Below are positions 8,063 through 15,529 of a DNA stretch of 34,433 bases, in pieces. The position numbers and the translations under genes are program-made. Within the stretch, counting starts at the first letter, position 1. Every line of letters starts with the position of its first letter. Origin of the DNA: Oligoflexia bacterium (lineage in GTDB: Bacteria; Bdellovibrionota; UBA1018; CAIPTA01); NCBI GenBank assembly GCA_903867855.1, contig CAIPTA010000015.1, positions 1 through 34,433 of the forward strand, read 5' to 3'. The notes beneath the pieces are model-generated. The model did no database searches, was not told the DNA's origin, and saw only the letters and a list, made by a program, of their open reading frames with translations.

Positions 8063-9283
8063 ATGGACAATATAACCCACACCATAATTGGCCTCGGCGT
8101 TGCTGAGATAGCGATGCAATGGCGCATGAAAGATCGTTCGGGTTTACAATCCAATTTGCGACCACTGTACTGGCTTAGTTCCGCAGTTGCGAATAATCTT
8201 CCTGATCTTGATGTGCCTTGGATAAAGCTTCTGGGCGGAGGCCGCATGGAGTTTCTTCTGCAGCATCGTGGCTATAGCCATACGCTTGGAGCCGTGCTAC
8301 CCATCGCAATTTTTACGTTGCTACTCTGTTGGGCAATCGCAAAAAAGCGCCAGCTGGAAGTAAATAAAAAAGACTGGCTTTGGCTTGGCGGCCTCGCGAT
8401 TTTCGGCGTGCTCTCGCATATTCTCGCCGATAGCTGGAATAGCTATGGCGTGCATCCTTTTTGGCCATGGCAAAATCGGTGGTATTATGGAGATTTCATT
8501 TTCATCTTGGAGCCATGGATTTGGATCACGTTGATTCCCTGTTTACTTTTTTCTTCACTTCCGAAATGGATTCGTAGTTTTCTCTTTTTACTTTACGTAG
8601 CGATAGTGGGCGCAGCCTGGAAAATTAGCTATGTGCCAAGCCCCATTGCGCTACTCCTCAGCATCATGGCTCTGATCGGGCTTGCCACAAAATCTTTACC
8701 GCAAAGTAAGCGCCTCAGCTACTCATTCAGCCTGCTCTTCGTGGTGCTCTTGGGGTTTGCCTTTGTTTCTACTATCACCAAGCGAGAGCTAAACTCTCGA
8801 TTCCTGGCGATCAGTCCAGACAATCAACACATAACTCTCGTGATCTCCCCTCTGCCCGCTAATCCATTTTGTTGGAATTATATTAGCGTAGAAACGAGTG
8901 AGAAAGAATTTCTCTTACGCAGCGGAATCTTCGCGCCCTTTTCTGATTTCTATCCTGTAGAAGCTTGCCCCATCATGATTGAGGGAAATCGCGTGGCTCC
9001 GCTAGAAGGCTTCGGCTCAGGTTTTCCGGGCGAGCTGCTCTCCCTTGGCACCTTTCGTGGGAGTTTAGCGGAACTACGATTGCTCGATAACAATTGCTAT
9101 TTCGCTGCCTTTCGTCACTTTGCGCGAGCGCCATTTTGGATCCTGCATGGAGATTCTGTGACGATTGGCGATCTACGCTTTGACAATGGCAAGAGTCATG
9201 GCTTTAGCACGATCGAAATTCCTGCGAAATCCGGCCCACAATGCCCGCAAATTCCACCCTGGGATTTAGCGCTTCCACTCTAG
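8063..9283 (+). CDS. Metal-dependent hydrolase-like inner membrane protein (YdjM/DUF457 family)
   Basis: A 406-residue protein whose first 170 residues match the YdjM/YbcI-like membrane family: MDNITHTIIGLGVAEIA, a NNLPDLD segment, the RGYSHTLGAVLP motif and HILADSWNSYGVHPFWP. Conserved His and Asp residues in these loops are the putative metal ligands. At least six membrane helices follow, then a soluble C-terminal portion of about 140 residues (from TKRELNSRFLAIS) that probably lies in the periplasm. The biochemical activity is unproven; in other bacteria the family has been linked to membrane stress and DNA damage responses. The final four bases (CTAG, 9280-9283) carry stop codons both for this gene and for mutM on the other strand. 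Confidence 0.75.
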   Translation: MDNITHTIIGLGVAEIAMQWRMKDRSGLQSNLRPLYWLSSAVANNLPDLDVPWIKLLGGGRMEFLLQHRGYSHTLGAVLPIAIFTLLLCWAIAKKRQLEVNKKDWLWLGGLAIFGVLSHILADSWNSYGVHPFWPWQNRWYYGDFIFILEPWIWITLIPCLLFSSLPKWIRSFLFLLYVAIVGAAWKISYVPSPIALLLSIMALIGLATKSLPQSKRLSYSFSLLFVVLLGFAFVSTITKRELNSRFLAISPDNQHITLVISPLPANPFCWNYISVETSEKEFLLRSGIFAPFSDFYPVEACPIMIEGNRVAPLEGFGSGFPGELLSLGTFRGSLAELRLLDNNCYFAAFRHFARAPFWILHGDSVTIGDLRFDNGKSHGFSTIEIPAKSGPQCPQIPPWDLALPL

Positions 9284-10110
9284 CTGCGCTTTTGGCAGTG
9301 CGCACAGAAGTGGCTGCTCCGCCCCGTAATCACGAGGCGCTGAATCTTTTTTGTTTTGCAACGCGGGCAGGGCTCGCCAGTGCGTCCATATACTTTGAGC
9401 TCAAGCGCATAGCTACCCGCTACCCCATCTGGATTCACATAATTATAGACTGTAGTTCCCCGTGCCTTGATGGCTTTTTCCAAAATTGCTCTCGTTAGCG
9501 AAAAGAGTTCTGCTGTTTTTTTGATACGGGCACTAATCGTGAGCGGATGAATACCAAGTGCGAAAAGCGCTTCATCTGCGTATATATTTCCCACACCAGC
9601 GATGATCGATTGATCGAGGAGAGAGGCCTTTGCGGGGCGCTTTGTATTCCCCATCGCCTGCATAAAATGCTCGCGTGCCGCTGATTCCTCTTCGATTGGA
9701 TCAGGTGCTATTTTCTTTTTTTTCCAATAGTGGGCCAAATCTCGCACTGCAGTTAGGGTGCCGAAGCGCCGAGGATCATAGAAAAAATAATTGCCACGAT
9801 CAAAGCGAAACTCGCAGCGCAGCTGCTTGCTATTAGTGCTGCGAATCTTGGCGGGAATGATCGCGGAATCATCAGGCAACATTTTCCCCGTCATTCTGAG
9901 GTGCTGTAAGATATAAAGATTACCAAAATCGTAGATGAGGTATTTTCCTCTGCGCTTTATTGCGGTGAGATTTTTTCCGATAAATTCCTCGGGCTCGCAC
10001 TCCGATTCAAACCAAACTTTTTTGTCATTGACGATGAAGTTCGTAAGACGAGCGCCCTCCAGAGGCCTCAAGGCGCGGGCTACGGTTTCGACTTCGGGGA
10101 GTTCTGGCAT
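9280..10110 (-). CDS. mutM: Formamidopyrimidine-DNA glycosylase / AP lyase (Fpg)
   Basis: Base-excision repair enzyme that removes 8-oxoguanine and formamidopyrimidines and nicks the abasic site. The N-terminus MPELPEVETVARAL gives the catalytic Pro2 and Glu3. RRGKYLIYDFG, LRMTGKM, the DPRRFGTL loop, the helix-two-turn-helix GVGNIYADEALF and the zinc finger (Cys248, 251, 269, 272) are all present, and the length of 276 is standard. The gene is intact, but its first 17 bases are one copy of a direct repeat whose second copy lies at 14042-14058. Everything upstream of the ATG therefore belongs to an apparent integrated element. AAGGAG is 11 bases before the ATG, inside a mini-ORF ending just ahead of mutM. 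Confidence 0.96.
   Translation of the reverse strand: MPELPEVETVARALRPLEGARLTNFIVNDKKVWFESECEPEEFIGKNLTAIKRRGKYLIYDFGNLYILQHLRMTGKMLPDDSAIIPAKIRSTNSKQLRCEFRFDRGNYFFYDPRRFGTLTAVRDLAHYWKKKKIAPDPIEEESAAREHFMQAMGNTKRPAKASLLDQSIIAGVGNIYADEALFALGIHPLTISARIKKTAELFSLTRAILEKAIKARGTTVYNYVNPDGVAGSYALELKVYGRTGEPCPRCKTKKIQRLVITGRSSHFCAHCQKRS
10094..10110. repeat. 17-bp direct repeat, copy at the 5' end of mutM (attachment site candidate)
   Basis: TCGGGGAGTTCTGGCAT reads, on the minus strand, as the first codons of mutM (Met-Pro-Glu-Leu-Pro). An identical copy is at 14042-14058. A recombinase relic lies about 90 bases from this copy, as expected for an att site. Confidence 0.75.
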
Positions 10111-10112
10111 TT

Positions 10113-10202
10113 CTAACTTAACTCCTTGAGATTGTTTGTGTTCAGATTTGCATTAAGTGCCATACAACCCGGGATCACCCGATTCTTATCTATTTTCCTC
10201 AT
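10113..10202 (-). CDS. 29-residue mini-ORF between recombinase relic and mutM
   Basis: Reads MRKIDKNRVIPGCMALNANL... and ends with TAG two bases before the mutM ATG. A perfect AAGGAGG stands five bases before its ATG, and that ATG overlaps the stop of the recombinase fragment (ATGA). It resembles no protein I know. The strong ribosome site and tight coupling suggest it is translated and may deliver ribosomes to mutM after the native mutM leader was displaced. It could also be a relic of an element control gene. Confidence 0.45.
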   Translation of the reverse strand: MRKIDKNRVIPGCMALNANLNTNNLKELS

Positions 10203-10399
10203 TTTGTCCTCCTTAATGGATAAACGTTGCTGTGTTTCTCTTTTTCGATAGCTACCAAACCAAGATTTTGGATATGCTCCAGAACGCGTAGTGATGTTTG
10301 TTTTTGCACTTCTCCATCGATCTTGGAATAATGATCCGCAATTTTTAAATCCTTGTGACCAGTAATCGCGATCGCAGAGTCAAGCCCCATACTTCCGAG
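10199..10399 (-). pseudogene. C-terminal remnant of a tyrosine recombinase (phage-type integrase)
   Basis: The translation LGSMGLDSAIAITGHKDLKI followed by ADHYSKID matches the end of the catalytic domain of tyrosine recombinases: the GH motif, then the nucleophilic Tyr nine residues after the His, the same spacing as in family members of the type GHSSISTTQIYTH. The Arg-containing box I and the rest of the protein are missing; an in-frame TGA precedes Leu at about 10400, and the gene at 10434 begins just beyond. About 35 further residues follow the Tyr, a normal tail length. Its place next to a 17-bp repeat at mutM supports an integrase origin. The fragment cannot be active on its own. Confidence 0.65.
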
Positions 10400-10433
10400 T
10401 CATTAGCCCTTAATGAACGTATTATTAGTGAAG

Positions 10434-10820
10434 CTAATCTTCACCATTACAGCTATGAGCCGCCCGAAGATTTAAATTCTCGTCTTGCAAAGGGTGCAAG
10501 GGATTTGGAACACGCTCTCGAATATTGATAGGGAAAAAACTTCCTCGATAAGATTTAATAGGCTTCAAGAGTTTTCCATTCACCGCGACAGCTCGGTCTT
10601 TATACGCAATAAAATGCAGATAGGATTTTCTCGGAAATATAAGACGGATTTCAGACCTGGAACCTTTATGAACAATTAAGTAGCAGTCATTAAAATCACA
10701 TGACAATTGCCCATTAATTTTGTAATCGCCGCAAATATTTCCTTCTTCGGCGAAAGCCGGGATTACTAAAAATAAACTGAAAAAATAGGAAAAGGCCGTT
10801 ATTCCTTGGATTATTCTCAT
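10434..10820 (-). CDS. Small secreted Cys-containing protein coupled to the caspase-like gene
   Basis: A 128-residue protein with a signal peptide (IIQGITAFSYFFSLFLVIPAFA). The mature part is mostly beta-strand by eye, with four cysteines (CGDYK, SCDFNDC and a terminal SCNGED) that could form disulfides in the periplasm. I recognise no domain. The ATG at 10818-10820 overlaps the stop of the caspase-like gene by 4 bp (ATGA), so the two are translated together and likely act together; the longer reading frame starting at 10856 lies inside the upstream gene. An inhibitor, chaperone or substrate of the protease would fit, but nothing in the sequence decides this. Confidence 0.6.
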   Translation of the reverse strand: MRIIQGITAFSYFFSLFLVIPAFAEEGNICGDYKINGQLSCDFNDCYLIVHKGSRSEIRLIFPRKSYLHFIAYKDRAVAVNGKLLKPIKSYRGSFFPINIRERVPNPLHPLQDENLNLRAAHSCNGED

Positions 10821-12190
10821 AGGGAAAAGTTCACGCAAGGATTGGGAGAGGAACACTTACTTGATTGCTCTTCATACAGATATCGATAAATTTGCTTCTC
10901 ATAATAAGCAACCTGGTATGCCGCCGGCCACAAATCCTTCAAATGCTTATCATAGTTTGATTCCATGTTTTGCATAGATTGAAATTCAGGCACACTTTGA
11001 AGCCTCTGGTAGGCCTCTTCGATTTTATAGTCATTTTGCAAGCGGTCTTGATCATCAGCCAAATCCTCCTTCGTAGTGCTTGGATCGCTAATCTTTTGCT
11101 TTAAGTATGCCTCTCGCTCCTTCATATATCCGCTGCTGACCATTCTTGCGATTTGACCCCAGGTATAAGGATTAGGATCACTTCCAATCATCTCCTGTCT
11201 CTCTTCATACTTTGCAACTTGATTATATGTATTGCGCAGCCCTTGCATCGTTTCTCCATACGTCTTTGTAGCAGCCTCTAATTGATCAATCCCGATCATG
11301 GAGCGGAGATATAAATCCATAGCATTGAAACTTGAAAAAAGTTTATTCAAGTCGTCCATTTCTTTATCTCGAACGTCCTGACAGCTTGTTTGTTTCATCA
11401 TTTCGGTAAAATAATAATCATTTATTCCTTCGTCACCAGTAAAGGCATACGTGCTTGGCACAAGAGCATGCAAGAATTCCGTCGTTTTCTTTCCTGCAAA
11501 GGTGGAAATATTTGGAAATTGTGCGCTCTGGTCTTTCATGCGCATAGATATAAAATTCTGCTCTAAGTTATTTCCTGGCTGAAATAAATCAATGGGAGAG
11601 GTTAATCCGTATCCAAACATATCCTTATCTGTAGAGGCAATCACGCAGGTATTATCATTCGCTAAGGCCTGGGTAGACCCTGAAAAACAGGAGAGATCGA
11701 TGATTGCCACCTTAGCGCCAGCAGCCTGTAAATGATCACGCAAGGTTTGTATCTGGTCTAAAGGAAGCAGAGCCTCGTCTTCCGACACCACAGAGTGAGA
11801 AAGTTCCTTAGGATCATGTTGGGCTCCATGAGTGTCAACCACAAGAAGAAATTCATCCCCCGCTTTTATTTTTTTCTCCTGAAGGAGAGTTTCATATTGC
11901 TGAATAGCGGCTGAAAAATTTTGCTGTGTAAATGTTTTTGCATCCTGTCCGAAAGCATTCTTTGCAGCAGCTTTGCTGCCGCTTCTATCGCCATCATATA
12001 AAAGTGTTGTTGACCATGCGGAAGATTTTGCAAGCGGTCCAATCGATGCAATTTCCGTATCAAAGATCGTGGAATCACCGGCTGGATCTCCAGAGCCCCC
12101 AACAACAAAGAGAAAATTATGCGTATCCGGCGAATCAGCCCATGCGGATGATGATATAAATGTTAACAAAATAAATAGTAAGCAATACAT
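10817..12190 (-). CDS. Secreted clan CD (caspase/legumain-like) cysteine peptidase
   Basis: A 457-residue protein with a signal peptide (YCLLFILLTFISSSAWA). The caspase-haemoglobinase fold is indicated by LLVVDTHGAQ, with His121, and VAIIDLSCFSGS, with Cys168, each at the end of a hydrophobic strand, followed by a strand TCVIASTDKD, the arrangement of the C13/C14 families. The N-terminal strand NFLFVVGGSGDPAGD resembles the first strand of the fold. Residues from about 270 to the end are largely helical and highly charged, a possible coiled-coil or regulatory region. It is followed by the coupled gene at 10434-10820 and is richer in A+T than chromosomal neighbours. A periplasmic caspase-like protease on an integrated element is unusual; its targets are unknown. 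Confidence 0.7.
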   Translation of the reverse strand: MYCLLFILLTFISSSAWADSPDTHNFLFVVGGSGDPAGDSTIFDTEIASIGPLAKSSAWSTTLLYDGDRSGSKAAAKNAFGQDAKTFTQQNFSAAIQQYETLLQEKKIKAGDEFLLVVDTHGAQHDPKELSHSVVSEDEALLPLDQIQTLRDHLQAAGAKVAIIDLSCFSGSTQALANDNTCVIASTDKDMFGYGLTSPIDLFQPGNNLEQNFISMRMKDQSAQFPNISTFAGKKTTEFLHALVPSTYAFTGDEGINDYYFTEMMKQTSCQDVRDKEMDDLNKLFSSFNAMDLYLRSMIGIDQLEAATKTYGETMQGLRNTYNQVAKYEERQEMIGSDPNPYTWGQIARMVSSGYMKEREAYLKQKISDPSTTKEDLADDQDRLQNDYKIEEAYQRLQSVPEFQSMQNMESNYDKHLKDLWPAAYQVAYYEKQIYRYLYEEQSSKCSSPNPCVNFSL

Positions 12191-12396
12191 ATTTTAAATA
12201 ACCGACCTAAAGACTTATCGTGAGAAACTCTAATACTCTGAAAGAAAAAATACCGTGTAAAAGGCTATGCAAATGCCTATCAAGGTTGGAAGAAAAACAG
12301 ATCGTTCAAAACTACGTCAAAACCAGGTTTTCACCGGCTTTTGGGATGAAAATCGCAGCGTGGCCAGATAGGCACGCAAAAAAGAGTGCGGGGTAT

Positions 12397-13230
12397 TTAG
12401 AAATCACTCAGCAGCAAGGCCCTCAAATACCCCTGAATCTCCGCAAACATCTCTGGCACTGACGGAAGCTGAAGCTTAGGAAAATTACGAATCCTAGCTT
12501 GCTCCAACAAATCTTGGAATTCCTCATCCCGCAAAATGCTCGTCCACTGCTTCGGATCCATTTCGGACTTCCGTCGTCGGAAACAGCGCTTGATCGCACC
12601 AGCGCATTTCGCACGTGGCAATCGATCTTCGCCGAGCCTAACCAAAGACCACAAATCGATAAAATCTTTAAGCCTTGTATTTCCAGTAGCAAAACGCGCC
12701 ATGGTTTCGAGCTTTTCGGCGAAAATAAATTCCGGTGGATACACAGCCAAAGTTAGTTTTAATGCTTCGTCATCAAGCAGAAATACTTCATCAATCGTTA
12801 CAATTCTGGGATCTACGTCGTCACCAGCACACAGATCCACTCGCAGAGGCTCCGAATATTTGTTGATTTTAAAAACCCACGCCAACTCAAAACGCTCGCC
12901 GCCATAAGGAGTATCACGCTCCATTGAACTTTGCGTAATTCCAGTAAACGAAAAACCATCGTCTAGTACCAAAGCAGCGGCTTGCCGAATCAAATCCTCG
13001 GCATCCTTAAACACAAGCCCTCGTGCCGTCAAATCAATATCAGCCGTGAAGCGTGGCGGCTTCAGATTAGAATACTCCCGCAGCAAAAGACTTCCGCCTT
13101 TCCACACCAGAGATTTTTCCTTATCCACTACCGCCAAGCGGGCCAAGAATCGCTCTTGCGCCAAAAGCAACGGCGCTTGTGGCATACGAATGCCGAGATC
13201 TTTAGCTGCCTTTGCCAAACGGTTCTTCAC
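12397..13230 (-). CDS. abiEii: AbiEii-type nucleotidyltransferase toxin (type IV toxin-antitoxin)
   Basis: A 277-residue protein of the AbiEii/DUF1814 nucleotidyltransferase family. The four family motifs are visible: KGGSLLL (residues 44-50), TADID (62-66, metal-binding acids), the YPPEFIFAEKLETMA lysine motif, and NTRLKDFIDLW. AbiEii-type toxins are bacteriostatic NTP-dependent nucleotidyltransferases, some of which act on tRNA, and AbiE systems give abortive infection against phages. The GTG start overlaps the stop of the antitoxin gene by 4 bp (GTGA at 13227-13230), the usual antitoxin-first arrangement. It lies in the integrated element, about 200 bases from the caspase-like gene. Confidence 0.9.
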   Translation of the reverse strand: MKNRLAKAAKDLGIRMPQAPLLLAQERFLARLAVVDKEKSLVWKGGSLLLREYSNLKPPRFTADIDLTARGLVFKDAEDLIRQAAALVLDDGFSFTGITQSSMERDTPYGGERFELAWVFKINKYSEPLRVDLCAGDDVDPRIVTIDEVFLLDDEALKLTLAVYPPEFIFAEKLETMARFATGNTRLKDFIDLWSLVRLGEDRLPRAKCAGAIKRCFRRRKSEMDPKQWTSILRDEEFQDLLEQARIRNFPKLQLPSVPEMFAEIQGYLRALLLSDF

Positions 13231-13802
13231 AGCACAGCCTCAAGAAAAATTGCCATTCGTTGCTTGGCCTGAAATTTTAGGCTTAATTTTTTTAATTTAG
13301 AAAGGCTCATTACTTTTTTCCGCGCCTTGGCCTCACGATATATTTCTAGCATAAATGCGAGCGATTCTCCTTCGCGCATTAGGTCAACGAGAGTTCTCTC
13401 CAATGAGGTCACAACAATACCACGAACCTTTTCCACGTCTAGCTTGTACAAACTTGTTTTTTTGGGATGGAGAGATACGTCGATTAACTTTCGTTTGGGA
13501 ATGTTTGTGTCGGGAACAATAATATCTATCTCGCCCGGCAATTCGTCTGTCAACCCGTGGAGGCGCAAAGCAGTTCTTAGTCCAATCACTCCCTGCGGGA
13601 TAATTTTAAGCTTTTCCAATAGCAGCGCGTGAAAATCTTGGATCTCATCCCCTTGAGCAAAGCGGTATAAACCATGGGAAACGCGCTCTATCGCCCCTGT
13701 ATGGGCATAGTAGCTTAAGAGCTGGGGGGACACGCCTTTACGACCAGCCATAGCCACCGTGAAAGTGGCTTTTCCTATGTTTTTTAAGGTAGTTAGCTTC
13801 AT
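13227..13802 (-). CDS. abiEi: AbiEi-type antitoxin and repressor
   Basis: A 191-residue protein with an N-terminal winged-helix region (GVSPQLLSYYAHTGAIERVSHGLYRF) and a C-terminal AbiEi domain (GVIGLRTALRLHGLTDELP, then IVVTSLERTLVDLMR). In studied AbiE systems this protein opposes the toxin without binding it and represses the operon by binding repeats at the promoter. A consensus TATAAT lies at 13811-13816, only eight bases before the ATG and with no Shine-Dalgarno, so the transcript leader should be about two bases or absent. The toxin gene follows with a 4-bp overlap. Confidence 0.88.
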   Translation of the reverse strand: MKLTTLKNIGKATFTVAMAGRKGVSPQLLSYYAHTGAIERVSHGLYRFAQGDEIQDFHALLLEKLKIIPQGVIGLRTALRLHGLTDELPGEIDIIVPDTNIPKRKLIDVSLHPKKTSLYKLDVEKVRGIVVTSLERTLVDLMREGESLAFMLEIYREAKARKKVMSLSKLKKLSLKFQAKQRMAIFLEAVL

Positions 13803-13810
13803 AATTTTTA

Positions 13811-13838
13811 ATTATAGGTTGTTTTTAATCATAAATCT
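13811..13838 (-). promoter_or_regulatory. abiE promoter with consensus -10 box
   Basis: On the minus strand TATAAT (13816-13811) stands eight bases before the abiEi ATG, preceded at about 17 bp by a weak -35 (TAGATT). I found no clear long inverted repeat of the kind used by some AbiEi repressors, though the surrounding A/T-rich sequence could hide one. Confidence 0.5.
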
Positions 13839-14129
13839 ACCTGAAAATAAAATAATGGAATATCACGTAGTTCCGGGCAGCAGATCACCCAAATCACCCG
13901 GCAAGATGAAATTGCGTGAAAGGTCGTGAAAATCGGATGAATCAAAATGGCTTAAAATGAAAAGGGAAGAAGTGCGGAATGACTGTTGAATTTCATTATC
14001 TCGCTGAAATCACGTTGTATTTAATTTTTGTTTACTTAATCTCGGGGAGTTCTGGCATGGGCCACAAATAACGGAAATCACTTCCCCGTACAAGAGCATT
14101 CTTGCCTCCGCTGCTCCCCGTTTCGCCAC
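13839..14129. other. Non-coding end of the element and junction
   Basis: No convincing gene on either strand. The stretch is A/T-rich, contains short degenerate repeats of ATCACCC and GAAATCA type, and ends at the distal 17-bp repeat (14042-14058). From 14059 to 14129 should lie the native sequence that preceded mutM before insertion. Confidence 0.5.
14042..14058. repeat. 17-bp direct repeat, distal copy (attachment site candidate)
   Basis: Identical to 10094-10110. On the minus strand it reads as the start of mutM, but the frame continues Ile-Lys-stop, so it is a vestige and not a gene. Confidence 0.75.
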
Positions 14130-14516
14130 TCACATTGAGGAGCTGCCCAGCTGATCAATCGGATGAAAGCGCACTAGTTGCGGATATCCAGGTTGAAGCA
14201 GCGGCGCGGTGGCCTTGATATAGTCTGCCACGGGCTTCGAATTGAGATGGAGCTGAAGAGCCGCCTCACTTTTCCAGCGCGTATAAAAAACGATGTTCAG
14301 CGGATCGTTCACAGACTGCTGCACATACCAGGCTACATTACCAGGCTCTGAAAGCGAGGGCTTTACGATGGTATTCAGCGCGGCCATAAACTCCGCCTCG
14401 GTGCCGGGCTTTATTTGCAAGTAGGTTAGAACCGCGATTTCCTCTTGATCGTTTGATGCTGCGTGGGTTTGCAATCCACTCAATAAACTCAGTAGGGCGA
14501 TGATTAGATATTTCAT
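14130..14516 (-). CDS. Secreted antibiotic-biosynthesis-monooxygenase (ABM) domain protein
   Basis: A 128-residue protein with a signal peptide (YLIIALLSLLSGLQTHA) and one ABM ferredoxin-like domain: IAVLTYLQIKPGTEAEFMAAL, a central VAWYVQQSVNDPLNIVFYTRW and a C-terminal LHLNSKPVADYI with the typical His. Such proteins include YgiN-type quinol monooxygenases and heme- or quinone-binding relatives; most are cytoplasmic, so the signal peptide is notable. AGGAG is six bases before the ATG. The gene is divergent from a LysR regulator with a 15-bp palindrome between them, and is its likely target. The exact substrate is not predictable. Confidence 0.8.
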   Translation of the reverse strand: MKYLIIALLSLLSGLQTHAASNDQEEIAVLTYLQIKPGTEAEFMAALNTIVKPSLSEPGNVAWYVQQSVNDPLNIVFYTRWKSEAALQLHLNSKPVADYIKATAPLLQPGYPQLVRFHPIDQLGSSSM

Positions 14517-14567
14517 GATTTCTCCTTTGTTGTTTAATGCGAAGCGGAAACTACTCCTAGACTCATG

Positions 14568-14582
14568 TACTGTAAAACAGTA
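14568..14582. promoter_or_regulatory. 15-bp palindrome, probable LysR operator
   Basis: TACTGT-AAA-ACAGTA is a perfect inverted repeat with a 3-base centre, midway between the divergent ABM-domain and LysR-type genes. Partly symmetric T...A dyads of about this size are the usual LysR recognition sites, so autoregulation of the regulator and control of the ABM gene are likely. Confidence 0.55.
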
Positions 14583-14631
14583 TATTTAAAATAAAGATAT
14601 TCTGTTTTTCCATACAACTTGAGAGAAATAA

Positions 14632-15522
14632 ATGACCCTCGAACAACTCCGCTATTTTGTTGCCGCCGCGAAATACGAGCATATTCATAAGGCCGCTCAA
14701 TCTATCCCAATTAGCGCAAGCGTAGTGAGCCAAGCGGTGAGGCAACTGGAGAGCGAGTTAGCTTGTGAGCTATTTATCCGCGAGCGAAAGAAACTTCGCT
14801 TAAGCCCGCAGGGGCGTAAATTGCTGGAGATGTCGGGCATTGTGCTAGGCCAAGTGGAAAGTATTCGCGAAACCTTGGGTCAGGCCGATCAAGCGCTCGA
14901 GGGCCATTACCGCATTGGCGGAAGTCACTTTTTAGCGGCGAAGCTGCTCACTCCGATTTGGACAAAGCTGCAAACCAAGTTTCCAAAACTAACAGTGGAA
15001 ATGCATTCGCAGCCCACCTGGGCATTAGTGGATAGCCTATTAGCTGGGCGCCTAGATTTCGCCATCGGCTTCAGCCCTGCGGCTCATCCCCAGCTTGAAA
15101 TGGAAGAAGTATTTCGTGGATACTCGGAGATCGTGGTGCGAAAAAATCACCCGATTCTGCGGCGAGATAAAAAAGAGCGGCACAAGTGGCTGGCTGAATA
15201 TCCAGTAACCATGCACATGGCGACGGAAAAAATATTTTCTGCGAGAAATTATCCTGCCTTCAAAAAATTGAATAGCTCGATCAGTTTTAGTTTTGATAGC
15301 GATTTTACAGCATTGGAAAACCTAAAGAACTCCAATAGCTGGGCCTATATGATCGATATTGTGGCAATGCATTTCAACGAGGAGCTTGTGGTGGTGGAGA
15401 CGCCTTATCGATCTGAGACGCAATACACTGTGCAAATCATGCGGCACAAATCCCGAAAGATAGACTCAACGATGTCCACAGTTTTTGAGCAAATCAAAGC
15501 GCACTTCGCGCAGAGAAAATAA
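14632..15522 (+). CDS. LysR-family transcriptional regulator
   Basis: A 296-residue DNA-binding protein. The N-terminal winged helix (MTLEQLRYFVAAAKYEHIHKAAQ, then ISASVVSQAVRQLESELACELFIRERKKLRLSPQG) is the standard LysR reader head, followed by a linker helix and a periplasmic-binding-like effector domain from about residue 90 (GHYRIGGSHFLAAKLLTPIW). GAGAG lies six bases before the ATG. Divergence from the ABM-domain gene and the palindrome between them suggest direct regulation. The effector cannot be predicted. It converges on pfkA with seven bases between the stops. Confidence 0.93.
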   Translation: MTLEQLRYFVAAAKYEHIHKAAQSIPISASVVSQAVRQLESELACELFIRERKKLRLSPQGRKLLEMSGIVLGQVESIRETLGQADQALEGHYRIGGSHFLAAKLLTPIWTKLQTKFPKLTVEMHSQPTWALVDSLLAGRLDFAIGFSPAAHPQLEMEEVFRGYSEIVVRKNHPILRRDKKERHKWLAEYPVTMHMATEKIFSARNYPAFKKLNSSISFSFDSDFTALENLKNSNSWAYMIDIVAMHFNEELVVVETPYRSETQYTVQIMRHKSRKIDSTMSTVFEQIKAHFAQRK

Positions 15523-15529
15523 AATTCAC

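Larger units (their letters stand above)
10094..14058. mobile_element. Degenerate integrated element of about 3.95 kb inserted at the start of mutM
   Basis: The stretch is bounded by identical 17-bp direct repeats (10094-10110 and 14042-14058) made of the conserved first codons of mutM. At the mutM end lies the C-terminal remnant of a tyrosine recombinase. The cargo is accessory: a secreted caspase-like protease and partner, and an AbiE toxin-antitoxin pair. The protease pair is visibly richer in A+T than the flanking genes. At the far repeat the minus strand reads Met-Pro-Glu-Leu-Pro-Glu-Ile-Lys-stop, a vestigial mutM start still joined to what should be the native upstream region. The recombinase is truncated, so the element is probably immobile. 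That recombination at the repeats created it is inference, though strongly suggested. Confidence 0.7.

Noticed and set aside
12191..12396. Search for a small RNA or antitoxin RNA in the gap
   Set aside because: No strong promoter, stable hairpin or tandem repeats found by eye.
12220..12462. 80-codon plus-strand open frame between the caspase-like and AbiE genes
   Set aside because: No ribosome site or recognisable domain, and its last third is antisense to the end of abiEii; composition looks non-coding.
14034..14058. Second mutM start on the minus strand
   Set aside because: Runs Met-Pro-Glu-Leu-Pro-Glu-Ile-Lys and stops; it is the distal repeat of the element, not a gene.
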